Notes: generated from the sequence alone by a model not told the origin. Positions 15,036 through 24,538 are shown, counted from the first letter of the stretch. The stretch: DNA of 64,000 bases from Rhodovulum sulfidophilum (GCA_003241785.1 QFPW01000003.1:124001-188000), one strand, 5' to 3'. Numbers and translations: made by a program.

Positions 15036-16220
15036 ATGGTGGCGCGCGGTCCGCGCGCGGAGCCGCTGGCCCTGCATGTCAATCGCGCCGGCCTGGTCGG
15101 CGGGGTCGAGCGCCTGGTGCTCACCCTGTCGGATCATGCCCTCGGCGGCGGCTATCGCGCGCTGCTCGCCTGTCCGGGCGGCGGTCCGCTCGAGGCGGCC
15201 GCCCGCGCGCGCTCGATTCCGGTGGCGCCCGTCGGGATCGATCTGCGGGTCCCGGCCAATCCCGCGACGCTGCTCGCGTTGCCGGCGCAATGGCTTCGGG
15301 CCGAGGCGGCGCTGCGCCGGCTTTGCGAGGAGCGCGGAGTCGACGTGATCCACGCGCATCACCCGGTGGGCGCGCTGCACGCCGGCGGGGTGGCGCGGAC
15401 GCTCGGGCTGCCGCTGGTGCTTCACCTGCATGAAATCGCGCCGGAGCGGCGCCTGCACCTGCTCGCGCTGCGCAAGGCGGCCAGGATCGCGGACCGCGTC
15501 GTCTGCGGCTCCGAGGCGAGCAGGAGGCTCCTGCGCGCGACGGTCGAGGTCGATCCGGCGAAGGTCGACGTCGTCTACAACGCGGTCGATTCGCGCTTCG
15601 CCCGCCGGGCCGAACGCGCGCCGGCCGATCTCGGCGAGGCCGGGCCGCATATCGGCGTCTTCGGCCTGCTCGCGCCGCGACAAGGTCAGAACGTGTTCCT
15701 GAACGCGGCCGCGCGTCTGGTCGAGGATCATCCGGACGCGAAGTTCTGGATCGTCGGACCGGCGGCGATCGACGCCGACGCCTGGTTCGCGGAGCATCTC
15801 TGGGACCTGTCCGAGACGCCCGCCCTGGCCGGCCGCGTGCGCTTCCCGGGATTCCGCCCGGACATCCCGGAGATGATGAAGGCGATGGACGTCGTCGTCC
15901 TGCCGGCGACCCGGATGGAATCGATCCCGATGACCCTCGCCGAGGCGCTCACGCTCGGGTGCCGCGTGATCGCCTCCGACCTCGGCGGCGCGGCCGAGGC
16001 GATCCTCTCCGGGCAGACCGGGCTCCTGACGCCGCCCGGCGATCCGGTGGCGCTCGCCGCGGCCATCGACCGCATGCTCGGCCCGGAAGGGCCGCGCCTC
16101 GCACGGGCGGCCCGCCAGCACGCCCGCCTGCGTTTCCGCCCCGAAACCTTCTCCCGCCGCGTCGCCGAGGTCTATGCCAGGGCCGGCGCGCGCGGCCCAG
16201 CAAGGGAAGCAGCAGCATGA
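15036..16220 (+). CDS. Family 4 glycosyltransferase
   Basis: About 394 residues from the ATG at 15036, which has GGGGAG roughly ten bases upstream; an in-frame ATG at 14952 would add 28 residues but has no ribosome site. The GT-B fold shows LHVNRAGLVGGVERLVLTL at the N-terminus, VIHAHHPVGALHAGG in the acceptor domain, VVYNAVD at the domain junction, and a C-terminal donor site around MTLAEALTLGCRVIASDLGG. Retaining enzymes of this family add mannose, glucose or galactose-type sugars from nucleotide donors. The next gene overlaps by ATGA. Confidence 0.87.
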   Translation: MVARGPRAEPLALHVNRAGLVGGVERLVLTLSDHALGGGYRALLACPGGGPLEAAARARSIPVAPVGIDLRVPANPATLLALPAQWLRAEAALRRLCEERGVDVIHAHHPVGALHAGGVARTLGLPLVLHLHEIAPERRLHLLALRKAARIADRVVCGSEASRRLLRATVEVDPAKVDVVYNAVDSRFARRAERAPADLGEAGPHIGVFGLLAPRQGQNVFLNAAARLVEDHPDAKFWIVGPAAIDADAWFAEHLWDLSETPALAGRVRFPGFRPDIPEMMKAMDVVVLPATRMESIPMTLAEALTLGCRVIASDLGGAAEAILSGQTGLLTPPGDPVALAAAIDRMLGPEGPRLARAARQHARLRFRPETFSRRVAEVYARAGARGPAREAAA

Positions 16221-17359
16221 AGCTCGCGATTGTCCACGACACGATGAATGTCTATGGCGGCGCCGAGAAGGTGCTGGAGGAACTGCATCTCCTCTACCCC
16301 GACGCGCCGATCTTCACGGCGATCCACGACCCGCGGGTCTTTCCCGCCGAGCGGAACTGGAAGGTGAAGACCTCCTTCCTGCAGCGGGTGCCCGGGATCA
16401 GCCGGGTCCATCGCGCCGCCTTCTTCGCCTATCCCTTCGCGATGTCCGCGCTCAATCTCGACGCGTTCGACGTGGTGCTGAGCAGCTCGTTCAACTTCGC
16501 CCATCACGTCTCGCTCGGCCCGAATACGCGGCATATCTGCTACTGCCATTCGCCGGCGCGCTTCCTCTGGGACCCGCACGGCTATGCCAGGCGCGAGGAG
16601 TTCGGCTTCCTGCCGCGCCAGATCCACCGGCTCGCCGTGCCGCCGCTGCGGGCCCTCGACCGCAGCGCCGCGCAGGGCGTCGATACCTGGATCAGCACCA
16701 GCCGCCTCGTCCGCGACCGGATCAGCAAGTACTACCGGCGCGAGAGCGTGATCATCCCGCCGCCGATCGACACCCGGGCCTTTCCGCTCTCGCCGCCGCC
16801 GCGCGACGGCTATCTGCTGATGATCATGCGGCTCGTGCGCTGGAAACGGCCGGACATCGTGATCGAGGCCTGCAACCGGCTCGGCCTGCGACTCGTCGTC
16901 GCCGGCGACGGGCGCGAGGCCAGGCGCCTCACCCGGATGGCGGGGTCCAGCATCGAATTCGTCGGCCGGGTCGACGGCGCGGAGAAGGCCCGGCTCTACG
17001 CCGGCGCCTCGGCGCTGATCCTGCCCTCGATCGAGGATTTCGGCATCACGCCGATCGAGGCGATGGCGGTCGGCCGGCCGGTGATCGCGGTCCGGGCCGG
17101 CGGCGCGCTCGACACGGTCGTCCCCGGCGTCACGGGCGAATTCTTCGAGCGGCAGACACCGGAGAGCCTGATGGAGGTGCTGCGCCGCTTCGATCCCGGC
17201 GCCTACGACGCGACCCGGATCCGGGCCCACGCCGAAGGCTTCGACCGCGAGGTGTTCCGGGCGCGCATCGCCGACGAGGTCCGGGATTTCGCCCGCGTTC
17301 CAGCCGCGACCAAGCCGGTGCCGAGCGGGGCGCGCCCGCAGATCGCCCTCGCCACCTGA
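16217..17359 (+). CDS. Family 4 glycosyltransferase
   Basis: A 380-residue GT-B enzyme. MKLAIVHDTMNVYGGAEKVLE is the typical start of GT4 enzymes of the WbaZ/mannosyltransferase type; HICYCHSPARFLWD and STSRLVRDRISKYYRRESVIIPPPID follow, and the donor site is EDFGITPIEAMAVGRPVIA (the E-x7-E pattern). The ATG at 16217 overlaps the preceding stop and has AAGGGAAG upstream. With the preceding gene it forms a two-gene unit that supplies two sugars of the repeat. It is the last recognisable exopolysaccharide gene on this side. Confidence 0.9.
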   Translation: MKLAIVHDTMNVYGGAEKVLEELHLLYPDAPIFTAIHDPRVFPAERNWKVKTSFLQRVPGISRVHRAAFFAYPFAMSALNLDAFDVVLSSSFNFAHHVSLGPNTRHICYCHSPARFLWDPHGYARREEFGFLPRQIHRLAVPPLRALDRSAAQGVDTWISTSRLVRDRISKYYRRESVIIPPPIDTRAFPLSPPPRDGYLLMIMRLVRWKRPDIVIEACNRLGLRLVVAGDGREARRLTRMAGSSIEFVGRVDGAEKARLYAGASALILPSIEDFGITPIEAMAVGRPVIAVRAGGALDTVVPGVTGEFFERQTPESLMEVLRRFDPGAYDATRIRAHAEGFDREVFRARIADEVRDFARVPAATKPVPSGARPQIALAT

Positions 17360-17375
17360 GGCGCGGGCGCGCGGG

Positions 17376-17624
17376 TTACCGCGGCGTGGCGTGGATGATC
17401 GCCTGAAGCGTTTCTTCCTCGGTCGCCACGGGGCAGTCCCCGCGCGCGGCCGCGCGCTCCGCATGCGCCGCGACCATCCGGGCGGCGATCTCGTCATGCC
17501 AGCGGCGCTCCTCGGCGGCGACGTCGGAGGCGTCGCGCAGGCCGTGGCGATAGCCGGTCTCGCGCCCGAGGATATTCGCGATGGCGATGGCGATGGTGAC
17601 GAGGGCGATCACCGAATAGCGCAT
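17376..17624 (-). CDS. Small single-span membrane protein, function unknown
   Basis: An 82-residue frame with one N-terminal hydrophobic segment (YSVIALVTIAIAIANILG) followed by a charged, Ala/Glu/Arg-rich helix and a short tail with DCPVATEEE. A GGGA lies about ten bases upstream of the ATG. I do not recognise the family. Length, membrane anchor and ribosome site make it plausible, but there is no motif support; it could be a chance frame. Confidence 0.45.
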   Translation of the reverse strand: MRYSVIALVTIAIAIANILGRETGYRHGLRDASDVAAEERRWHDEIAARMVAAHAERAAARGDCPVATEEETLQAIIHATPR

Positions 17625-17702
17625 CGCGCCATTCCCGCGCGCGTCCGGGTCGCCGGACCGCGATCGACTTTACCTTGCACTCTCACAATCTTCTCCCCGC
17701 CG

Positions 17703-17721
17703 CCTCGGCGCGGTGCCGAGG
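17703..17721. terminator. GC hairpin downstream of the LysR gene
   Basis: CCTCGGC (17703-17709) and GCCGAGG (17715-17721) form a perfect seven-pair stem with a five-base loop, next to the ten-base palindrome GGCGATCGCC (17721-17730). It lies about 90 bases past the LysR stop on the minus strand. There is no T-run, so its role as terminator is a guess. Confidence 0.3.
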
Positions 17722-17809
17722 GCGATCGCCAAACGATGGCGCGTCGAGAGTAGCACACGGAAAAGGCGATCGTTAGCACCGCTTGGGGCGATGACCGGAA
17801 GGCTGCGAC

Positions 17810-18691
17810 TCAGCCGCCGCCGAGCAGGTCGCGGATCGTGCGCAGGAAGGCGGCGGTCCGGCCCTCGCCGTCCCGGCCGTCCGCGGCGACGGCGAGCAGC
17901 GTGACATCGAGCGCCGGCTCGAACGGCCGCCAGTCGACGTCCGCGCCCTGGCCGAACATGGTGAACTCGTCGATCAGCGTGACGCCGAGCCCGGCCCGGA
18001 CCAGGTTGAGCGCGATATTGTAGCGATTGGTCTCGATCGACCGGGGCGAGCGCCGCCCGAACCCGGGCACGCTGCGCGCCAGCATCGCGACGATGCCCAT
18101 GTCGGTGGTGATCGCGACGAGGTCGCGGCCCTCGAGATCGCCCGCCCCGACGGCGTCCAGCCGCGCGAAGGTGTCGCCGCTGGGAAAGGCGCAGACGATG
18201 CGCCCCTCGGCCAGCGGGATCGTTCTGGGCGGCACGTCGGTGCCGGCGTGGACGAACAGGCCGAGGTCATACTCGCGCCGCTCCACCGCGGCGGTGACGT
18301 CGTGATTCGGATGCATGTCGAGGATCAGCCCGCGCGGCCCGAAGACCTCGAACAGCCGCCGCGTCGCGAGCGGCAGCAGGCCGAGCGACAGCGACGGCGT
18401 CGCGGCGATCCGGATCACGCCGGGGCGCATCTGCCGGATCCCGTCGACGTAGCGATCGAATCGCGACAGCTCCTCGCCCATCCGGGTCGCCTCGCCGACC
18501 AGCTGGCTCGCCGCCTCGGTCGGATGGAGCCGCCCCCGGCGCCGCTCGAACAGGGTGATTCCGTGCCGCCGTTCGATGAGGGCGATCGCCTTGGAGACCG
18601 AGGGCTGCGCCATCTCGAGCGCCCGGGCCGCCGCCGAGACCGAGCCGAGCTGCATGACTGTCACGAAGACTTCGATCTCGCGGCGATCCAT
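17810..18691 (-). CDS. LysR-family transcriptional regulator
   Basis: A 293-residue protein with an N-terminal winged helix (MDRREIEVFVTVMQLGSVSA, then MAQPSVSKAIALIERRHG as the recognition helix region) and a substrate-binding domain. The ATG at 18691 is chosen because GGAG lies six bases upstream; an ATG at 18703 is possible. It is divergent from the ABC transporter and MmgE/PrpD genes, the classic arrangement for a LysR activator of its neighbour. The inducer is probably the transported compound. Confidence 0.9.
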   Translation of the reverse strand: MDRREIEVFVTVMQLGSVSAAARALEMAQPSVSKAIALIERRHGITLFERRRGRLHPTEAASQLVGEATRMGEELSRFDRYVDGIRQMRPGVIRIAATPSLSLGLLPLATRRLFEVFGPRGLILDMHPNHDVTAAVERREYDLGLFVHAGTDVPPRTIPLAEGRIVCAFPSGDTFARLDAVGAGDLEGRDLVAITTDMGIVAMLARSVPGFGRRSPRSIETNRYNIALNLVRAGLGVTLIDEFTMFGQGADVDWRPFEPALDVTLLAVAADGRDGEGRTAAFLRTIRDLLGGG

Positions 18692-18792
18692 CCTATTCTC
18701 CATGGCTATGGATGACGCAAAACAAAGCATTAGACAGCATGGATGTCGACTCGCATGGTGACAGGATCGCATTGCCCCGGAGACTCCGACCC
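18692..18792. promoter_or_regulatory. Divergent LysR/ABC-transporter promoter region
   Basis: The 101 bases separate the LysR start from the solute-binding-protein start. They are AT-richer in the middle (GCAAAACAAAGCATTAGAC). CCATGGCTATGG and CATGG half-repeats occur, but I cannot pick a single LysR box (T-N11-A) with confidence. Confidence 0.4.
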
Positions 18793-19584
18793 ATGTCCTT
18801 CACACGACGGGCCGCGGCGACCCTGATCGCCGCCTGCGCCCTGCTGCCAGCCCCGCTCCTGGCGCAGGCGACCACCGACTACGACAAGATCGTCGAGGCC
18901 AAGACCGTGCGCGCCGGCGCCGTCGAGGCCAGCCCCTGGTACGAGCGCGACCTCGTGACCGGCGAATGGACCGGTCTCGTCCCGGACATCCTCGACGCGA
19001 TCTTCACCCCGAAGGGAATCGCGGTCGAATATGTCGAGACCCAGTGGGGCACCGCCGTCGCGGGACTGCAGTCGGGCCGGTTCGACCTGATGGGCGCCTA
19101 TAACGAGACGCCGGAACGCGCCCAGGCGATTGACTTCACCAAGCCGATCGGCGGGCTGCGGCTCTCGATCCTGACGCTGACCGGCGAGGCCGCCGATTAC
19201 GAGAACTGGGACAAGATCGACGCCGATGCCCGGCGGCTCGCGGTGATCGACGGCTCCGGCGCCGCGCGGATCATGCCGCCGCGGCTGACGCACGCGCAAT
19301 GGACCGCCGTGCCGTCGAGCGACACGATGTTCCTCGAGCTCGAAAGCGGCCGGGTCGACGCGATCGTCACCTCCGACGCGCAGATCGCCGACTATCTCTC
19401 GAGCCGCGGCCGGGGCACGATGGTGATCCCGCAACCGGTCGAGGCGCTGCCGACCAACATCGGGCTGCGCAAGGCCGAGGATCCGGCGCTGCGCGACTGG
19501 CTGAACGCCGAGCTCGACCGGCTCGCGGCCGACGGCTCGCTCGAGAAGATCTGGGCGAAATACACCACGCCGCATGCGGACTGA
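18793..19584 (+). CDS. Polar amino-acid-type ABC transporter, periplasmic solute-binding protein
   Basis: A 263-residue protein with a signal peptide (MSFTRRAAATLIAACALLPAP in outline, cleavage after LAQA). The fold pattern is the family-3 binding protein: TVRAGAVEASPWYERDL, then GLVPDILDAIF, FDLMGAYNETPERAQAIDFT and a second lobe. GGAG lies ten bases upstream of the ATG. It binds an amino acid or small organic acid for the ATPase and permease that follow. The PrpD-like gene at the end of the operon hints at a carboxylic acid ligand, which is inference. Confidence 0.88.
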   Translation: MSFTRRAAATLIAACALLPAPLLAQATTDYDKIVEAKTVRAGAVEASPWYERDLVTGEWTGLVPDILDAIFTPKGIAVEYVETQWGTAVAGLQSGRFDLMGAYNETPERAQAIDFTKPIGGLRLSILTLTGEAADYENWDKIDADARRLAVIDGSGAARIMPPRLTHAQWTAVPSSDTMFLELESGRVDAIVTSDAQIADYLSSRGRGTMVIPQPVEALPTNIGLRKAEDPALRDWLNAELDRLAADGSLEKIWAKYTTPHAD

Positions 19585-19585
19585 G

Positions 19586-20401
19586 ATGGGCGCGACCCCG
19601 CCACCGCTGCTCCGGATCGAGAACCTCCGCAAGTCCTACGGCGCGACGGAGGTGCTCAGGGGCATCTCCTTCGACGTCTTCCCGCGCCAGGTCGTCGGTC
19701 TGCTCGGGCGCAGCGGGTCGGGCAAGTCGACGCTGCTGCGCTGCCTGAACTTCCTCGAGACGCCGGACGCCGGGCGGGTGCTGCTCGCCGGCGCCGAGGT
19801 CGGGGTCGACAGCTCGGGCGGCAAGCGCCGCCCGCTCTCGGCCACCGCCCTCGCGCTGCAGCGGCGGCAGATGGCGATGGTGTTCCAGCACTTCAATCTC
19901 TGGCCGCACATGACGGTGCTCGAGAACGTCGTCGAGGGCCCGATCCACGTGCTCGGCATGAACCGCGCCGAGGCGACCGAGCACGCGATGGGCTTTCTCT
20001 CCGACGTCGGCCTCGCCGAGAAGGCCGACCAGCATCCGATCCGGCTTTCCGGTGGCCAGCAGCAGCGCGTGGCGATCGCCCGCGCGCTCGCGATGCGGCC
20101 CCGGCTGATGCTCTTCGACGAGCCGACCTCGGCGCTCGACCCCGAGCTGGTGGCCGAGGTGCTGCGCGTGATGCGCCGGCTCGCCGACGCTGGGACCACG
20201 ATGCTGGTCGTGACGCATGAGATGGGGTTCGCCCGCGAGGTCTGCGACAAGGTTCTGCTGCTCCACGAGGGCCGGCTGGTCGAGGAGGGCCCGCCCGAGG
20301 AGGTGATGCTGCGCTCGGAAGATCCGGTCGCCGCCTCCTTCTTCGCCAGCCTGCGCGCCGAGGGCGCCGTCGTTCCGGGAGGAACCGCCGATGTCCTATG
20401 A
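19586..20401 (+). CDS. Amino-acid-type ABC transporter ATP-binding protein
   Basis: About 271 residues, with Walker A GRSGSGKS, the Q-loop in VFQHFNLWPHMTVLENV, signature LSGGQQQR, Walker B LMLFDEPTSALD and the switch His in VVTHEMGFAREV. This is the HisP/GlnQ subgroup. The ATG at 19586 follows the binding-protein stop by one base; an ATG at 19574 overlapping that stop is an alternative. The permease ATG lies inside its 3' end (overlap 11 bases), indicating coupling. Confidence 0.92.
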   Translation: MGATPPPLLRIENLRKSYGATEVLRGISFDVFPRQVVGLLGRSGSGKSTLLRCLNFLETPDAGRVLLAGAEVGVDSSGGKRRPLSATALALQRRQMAMVFQHFNLWPHMTVLENVVEGPIHVLGMNRAEATEHAMGFLSDVGLAEKADQHPIRLSGGQQQRVAIARALAMRPRLMLFDEPTSALDPELVAEVLRVMRRLADAGTTMLVVTHEMGFAREVCDKVLLLHEGRLVEEGPPEEVMLRSEDPVAASFFASLRAEGAVVPGGTADVL

Positions 20402-21065
20402 CTGGAATTTCGGCATCCTCTGGGAGTACCGCGCGCTGCTCGCCCAGGGCATGCTGATGACGCTCCGGATCGTCGCGCTCTCGGTCGCGCTCGGGATCGG
20501 CGTCGGGCTCGCGCTCACCCCGCTCCGGATGTCCGAGCGGCGCCTGCTGCGCTGGCCCGCGACGGCGGTGATCGAGGTCTTCCGCTCGACCCCGCCGCTC
20601 GTGCTCGTGGTCTGGACCTATTACTGCCTGCCGATCATCACCGGCCTCGCGCTGCCCGCCTACTGGACCTGCGTGCTCGCGATCTCGGTCTATTCCGGGG
20701 TCTATTTCGCCGAGATCTTCCGCGCCGGCGTGCAGGCGGTCGATCGCGGCCTGATCGAGGCGGCGCAGTCGATCGGCATGCCGCGCCACCGGATCCTGTC
20801 GCGCATCGTGCTGCCGCTCGCCTTCCTCCGGATCATGCCGCCCTTCACCGGGCAATGTGTGATGGCGATCAAGAACTCGGTGCTGGGCAGCTACATCGCG
20901 GTCGGCGAGATCCTCTACGAGGGCCAGCGCCTCAGCACCCACACCTTCCGCCCGATGGAGATCCTCACCTTCGTCGCGCTGTTCTTCATCTGCGCCATCA
21001 TGCCGCTGTCGCTGCTCGCGGGCCGCGTCGAGCGCGGCGTGTACCGCCGCTATTTCCAGCGTTGA
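20391..21065 (+). CDS. Amino-acid-type ABC transporter permease
   Basis: A 224-residue membrane protein with about five spans and the EAA loop EAAQSIGMPRHRILSRIVLP that docks on the ATPase. VIEVFRSTPPLVLVVW is typical of the HisM/GlnP family. There is only one permease gene, so the transporter is probably a permease homodimer. The preceding GGAGGAAC stretch gives a ribosome site for ATG 20391. Confidence 0.9.
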   Translation: MSYDWNFGILWEYRALLAQGMLMTLRIVALSVALGIGVGLALTPLRMSERRLLRWPATAVIEVFRSTPPLVLVVWTYYCLPIITGLALPAYWTCVLAISVYSGVYFAEIFRAGVQAVDRGLIEAAQSIGMPRHRILSRIVLPLAFLRIMPPFTGQCVMAIKNSVLGSYIAVGEILYEGQRLSTHTFRPMEILTFVALFFICAIMPLSLLAGRVERGVYRRYFQR

Positions 21066-21069
21066 GACG

Positions 21070-22497
21070 ATGACGACCGAGACCCTGAGCCTGCCGGACA
21101 CCGGCGACCTGACCCCGCGCGTCGCCGGTTTCGCCGCCCGCCTCCGCGCGGAGGACCTGCCCGCCGGGCTGCGCGCCGACATCGGGCTGCACCTGCTCGA
21201 CACGCTGGCCTGCGCGGCGGCGGGGGCGCGGCTGCCGATCGCGGCCGAGGCGCGGGGCCACGCCCGCGCGATGGGCAACGCCGCCGGCCCCGCGCCGCTG
21301 ATCGGCGCCGCGGACCGGACCAGCCCGATGATGGCGGCCTTCGCCAACGCCTTCGCGGCCAACGCGCTCGACTACGACGACGGGTTCGAGCACGACGGCA
21401 AGGGCATGGGCCATCCCGGCGCCTCGCTGGTCGCCGCGGCGCTCGCCGCGCTCGGGCGCGGGCCGGTTTCGGGCGGCGCGCTGGTGGCGGCGCTGGCGGC
21501 GGGGACCGAGATCAACAACCGCCTCATCCTCTCCGTCCAACCGAGCGCCGAGCGCTTTCACGAGGTCTATGGCATCGGCCAGCACCAGGCGATCGGCGCC
21601 GCCGTGGTCTATGCGCGGCTCTCCGGTCTGCCCGCCGAACGGATGGAAACCGCGCTCGGCCTCGCGGCGAGCCTGACCCCGGTCCCGAGCCTGCACAAGT
21701 ACAACTGGCGCGCGCGGCCGATCATCACGCTGAAGGATTTCGTCGCCCCCGCCGCGCAGGCCGGGGTGCAGGCGGTCGAGCTCGCCCGCGCCGGGTTCAC
21801 CGGGCCGCGCGGGGTCTTCGACGGGCCGACCGGCTTCTGGCGCATGGTCGGCTCGGACCGGTTCGACGCGGAGGCGCTGGTCGCGGACCTCGGCCGCGTC
21901 TGGCGCGCCGAGGAGGGCGCGTTCAAGACCTATCCCGCCTGCCGCTGGCTCGCGCCCGCGCTCGAGGCCTTCGAGATCGCGCGGGAGCGGGCCGCCACCG
22001 GGGCGGGGATCGTCCGGATCAGCGTGCGCTCCTTCGCCGATGTCGGGCGCAAGCTCGCCGATCCCCGGCCGCGCGACGCGATCGACGCGCAGTTCAGCCT
22101 GCCGCATCTGCTCGCCTGCCTCGCCGCCGGGCTGCCCGCCGGCCTGCCCTGGTTCACCCCGGCCGCGCTCGCCGACCCGGCGCTCCACGCGCTCGCCGAT
22201 CGGGTGACGATCGAGACGGACGCCGCGATGGACGCGGCGATGCGCGGCCCGGGCCGGCGGCCCTCGGCCGCGGTCGCCATCGACTTCGCCGACGGGAGCC
22301 GCGCCGAGGCCGAGGTCGCCGCCCCGCGCGGCGGCGCGCTGCGGCCGATCACCGCCGCGGTGGTGCGCGACAAGGCCGGGCGCCTGTTCGGCCAGTCGGG
22401 CCTCGATATCTCCGAACGGACGCTCGCCGAGCTGGCCGCGAGCGCCGATGTGATGACGGATCTCGCGCCGCTCTTCCGCGGTCCCGCCGGAGGCTGA
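21070..22497 (+). CDS. MmgE/PrpD family protein
   Basis: A 475-residue protein with the family start (LRADIGLHLLDTLACAAAGA), a central stretch NAFAANALDYDDGFEHDGKGMGHPGASLV typical of the helical domain, and the smaller C-terminal domain. Characterised relatives are 2-methylcitrate dehydratase (PrpD), cis-aconitate decarboxylase and iminodisuccinate epimerase, all acting on small polycarboxylates. It follows the permease by four bases, so it probably acts on the imported compound. Which reaction is not readable from the sequence. Confidence 0.88.
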   Translation: MTTETLSLPDTGDLTPRVAGFAARLRAEDLPAGLRADIGLHLLDTLACAAAGARLPIAAEARGHARAMGNAAGPAPLIGAADRTSPMMAAFANAFAANALDYDDGFEHDGKGMGHPGASLVAAALAALGRGPVSGGALVAALAAGTEINNRLILSVQPSAERFHEVYGIGQHQAIGAAVVYARLSGLPAERMETALGLAASLTPVPSLHKYNWRARPIITLKDFVAPAAQAGVQAVELARAGFTGPRGVFDGPTGFWRMVGSDRFDAEALVADLGRVWRAEEGAFKTYPACRWLAPALEAFEIARERAATGAGIVRISVRSFADVGRKLADPRPRDAIDAQFSLPHLLACLAAGLPAGLPWFTPAALADPALHALADRVTIETDAAMDAAMRGPGRRPSAAVAIDFADGSRAEAEVAAPRGGALRPITAAVVRDKAGRLFGQSGLDISERTLAELAASADVMTDLAPLFRGPAGG

Positions 22498-22626
22498 GCG
22501 GGCACGGTCCGGGTCGTTCTCGGGAAAGTACGGCGAAAGTCGATCGGCCATTCAAGATCGGGGAAGTTTCCGATATGGAGGCGCGATCGAGACTGCTCGG
22601 CCCGGAAGCGAAAGAAAGACAGCCCA
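22498..22626 (+). promoter_or_regulatory. ilvD upstream region
   Basis: 129 bases between the PrpD-like stop and ilvD. It contains ATCGG (22557-22561) and CCGAT (22570-22574) as an inverted repeat and AAAGAAAGA close to the start as a possible ribosome site. No attenuator-like leader peptide with a run of branched-chain codons is visible. Confidence 0.35.
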
Positions 22627-24462
22627 ATGCCAGTTTATCGTTCGAGGACCACCACGCATGGCCGCAACATGGCCGGGGCCCGGGGCCTCTGGCGCGCGAC
22701 CGGCGTGCGGGACGGGGATTTCGGCAAGCCGATCATCGCCGTGGTGAACTCCTTCACGCAATTCGTGCCCGGCCACGTCCACCTGAAGGACCTCGGCCAG
22801 CTCGTCGCGCGCGAGATCGAGGCGGCCGGCGGCATCGCGAAGGAATTCAACACCATCGCCGTCGACGACGGGATCGCGATGGGCCATGACGGCATGCTCT
22901 ATTCGCTGCCCTCGCGCGAGATCATCGCCGACAGCGTCGAGTACATGGTGAACGCGCATTGCGCCGACGCGATGGTCTGCATCTCGAACTGCGACAAGAT
23001 CACGCCCGGCATGCTGAACGCGGCGATGCGGCTCAACATCCCCGCCGTCTTCGTCTCGGGCGGGCCGATGGAAGCGGGCAAGGTCGTGCTCAAGGGCAAG
23101 GTCCAGGCGCTCGACCTCGTCGACGCGATGGTCGCCGCCGCGGACGAGCGCGTCTCGGACGCCGACGTCGCGGTGATCGAGCGCTCGGCCTGTCCGACCT
23201 GCGGCTCGTGCTCGGGCATGTTCACCGCCAATTCGATGAACTGCCTGACCGAGGCGCTCGGCCTGTCCTTGCCCGGCAACGGCTCGACCCTCGCGACCCA
23301 TGCCGACCGCAAGCGGCTCTTCGTCGAGGCCGGGCATCTCGTGGTCGATCTCGCCAAGCGCTACTACGAGGACGAGGACACCTCGGTCCTGCCGCGCAAC
23401 GTCGCGAACAAGCGCGCCTTCGAGAACGCGATGTCGCTCGACATCGCGATGGGCGGCTCGACCAACACCGTGCTGCACATCCTCGCCGCCGCCTACGAGG
23501 GCGGCATCGACTTCACCATGGACGACATCGACGCGTTGTCGCGGAAGGTGCCCTGCCTCTCGAAGGTCGCGCCGGCGAAGAGCGACGTGCACATGGAGGA
23601 CGTCCACCGCGCCGGCGGCATCATGGCGATCCTCGGCCAGCTCGACGCGGGCGGGCTGATCCACCGCGACACGCCGACCGTGCACGCGCCGACGCTCGGC
23701 GCCGCGATCGACCGCTGGGACATCAGCCGCACCGAGAGCGAGAGCGTGCGCGACTTCTTCAAGGCCGCGCCGGGCGGGGTGCCGACCCAGGAGGCCTTCA
23801 GCCAGAACGCGCGCTGGGAGGAGCTCGACCTCGACCGCGAGACCGGCGTGATCCGCTCGGTCGAGCATCCGTTCTCGAAGGACGGCGGCCTCGCGGTGCT
23901 GCGCGGCAACATCGCGCTCGACGGCTGCATCGTGAAGACGGCCGGCGTCGACGAGTCGATCCTGAAGTTCACCGGCCCGGCCGTGGTCTTCGAGAGCCAG
24001 GACGCGGCGGTGAAGGGCATCCTCGGCAAGGAGGTCAAGGCCGGCGACGTGGTGGTGATCCGCTACGAGGGGCCGAAGGGCGGGCCCGGCATGCAGGAGA
24101 TGCTCTATCCGACCAGCTACCTGAAGTCGCGCGGCCTCGGGAAGGCCTGCGCGCTGATCACCGACGGCCGGTTCTCGGGCGGGACCTCCGGGCTCTCGAT
24201 CGGCCATGCCTCGCCCGAGGCGGCGCAGGGCGGCGCGATCGGCCTGGTGCGCAACGGCGACGTCATCGAGATCGACATCCCCGGCCGGACGATCCACCTC
24301 GCCGTCTCCGAGGAGGAGCTCGCCCGCCGCCGCGCCGAGCAGGACGAGCTCGGCTGGAAGCCCGCCGCGCCGCGCCCGCGCAACGTCACGACGGCGCTCC
24401 GCGCCTACGCGGCCTTCGCCGCTTCCGCCGACAAGGGCGCCGTCCGCATCCTGCCGGAGTGA
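22627..24462 (+). CDS. ilvD: Dihydroxy-acid dehydratase
   Basis: A 611-residue protein, the usual length for the long form. It removes water from 2,3-dihydroxy-3-methyl acids in valine, leucine and isoleucine synthesis in the cytoplasm. Visible signatures: MPVYRSRTTTHGRNMAGARG at the start, CISNCDKITPGML with a cluster cysteine, ERSACPTCGSCSGMFTANSM with further cluster cysteines, and the GRFSGGTSGLSIGHASPEAA stretch near the C-terminus that includes the catalytic serine region. The gene stands alone between its own upstream region and the alpha/beta hydrolase. Confidence 0.97.
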   Translation: MPVYRSRTTTHGRNMAGARGLWRATGVRDGDFGKPIIAVVNSFTQFVPGHVHLKDLGQLVAREIEAAGGIAKEFNTIAVDDGIAMGHDGMLYSLPSREIIADSVEYMVNAHCADAMVCISNCDKITPGMLNAAMRLNIPAVFVSGGPMEAGKVVLKGKVQALDLVDAMVAAADERVSDADVAVIERSACPTCGSCSGMFTANSMNCLTEALGLSLPGNGSTLATHADRKRLFVEAGHLVVDLAKRYYEDEDTSVLPRNVANKRAFENAMSLDIAMGGSTNTVLHILAAAYEGGIDFTMDDIDALSRKVPCLSKVAPAKSDVHMEDVHRAGGIMAILGQLDAGGLIHRDTPTVHAPTLGAAIDRWDISRTESESVRDFFKAAPGGVPTQEAFSQNARWEELDLDRETGVIRSVEHPFSKDGGLAVLRGNIALDGCIVKTAGVDESILKFTGPAVVFESQDAAVKGILGKEVKAGDVVVIRYEGPKGGPGMQEMLYPTSYLKSRGLGKACALITDGRFSGGTSGLSIGHASPEAAQGGAIGLVRNGDVIEIDIPGRTIHLAVSEEELARRRAEQDELGWKPAAPRPRNVTTALRAYAAFAASADKGAVRILPE

Positions 24463-24538
24463 TCCGGCGCGGCCGCGCCCGCGCGGTCAAAGCCGACACG
24501 GCGTTGACACGGCGGGCGCGGCCGGGCGAGACAGGGCC

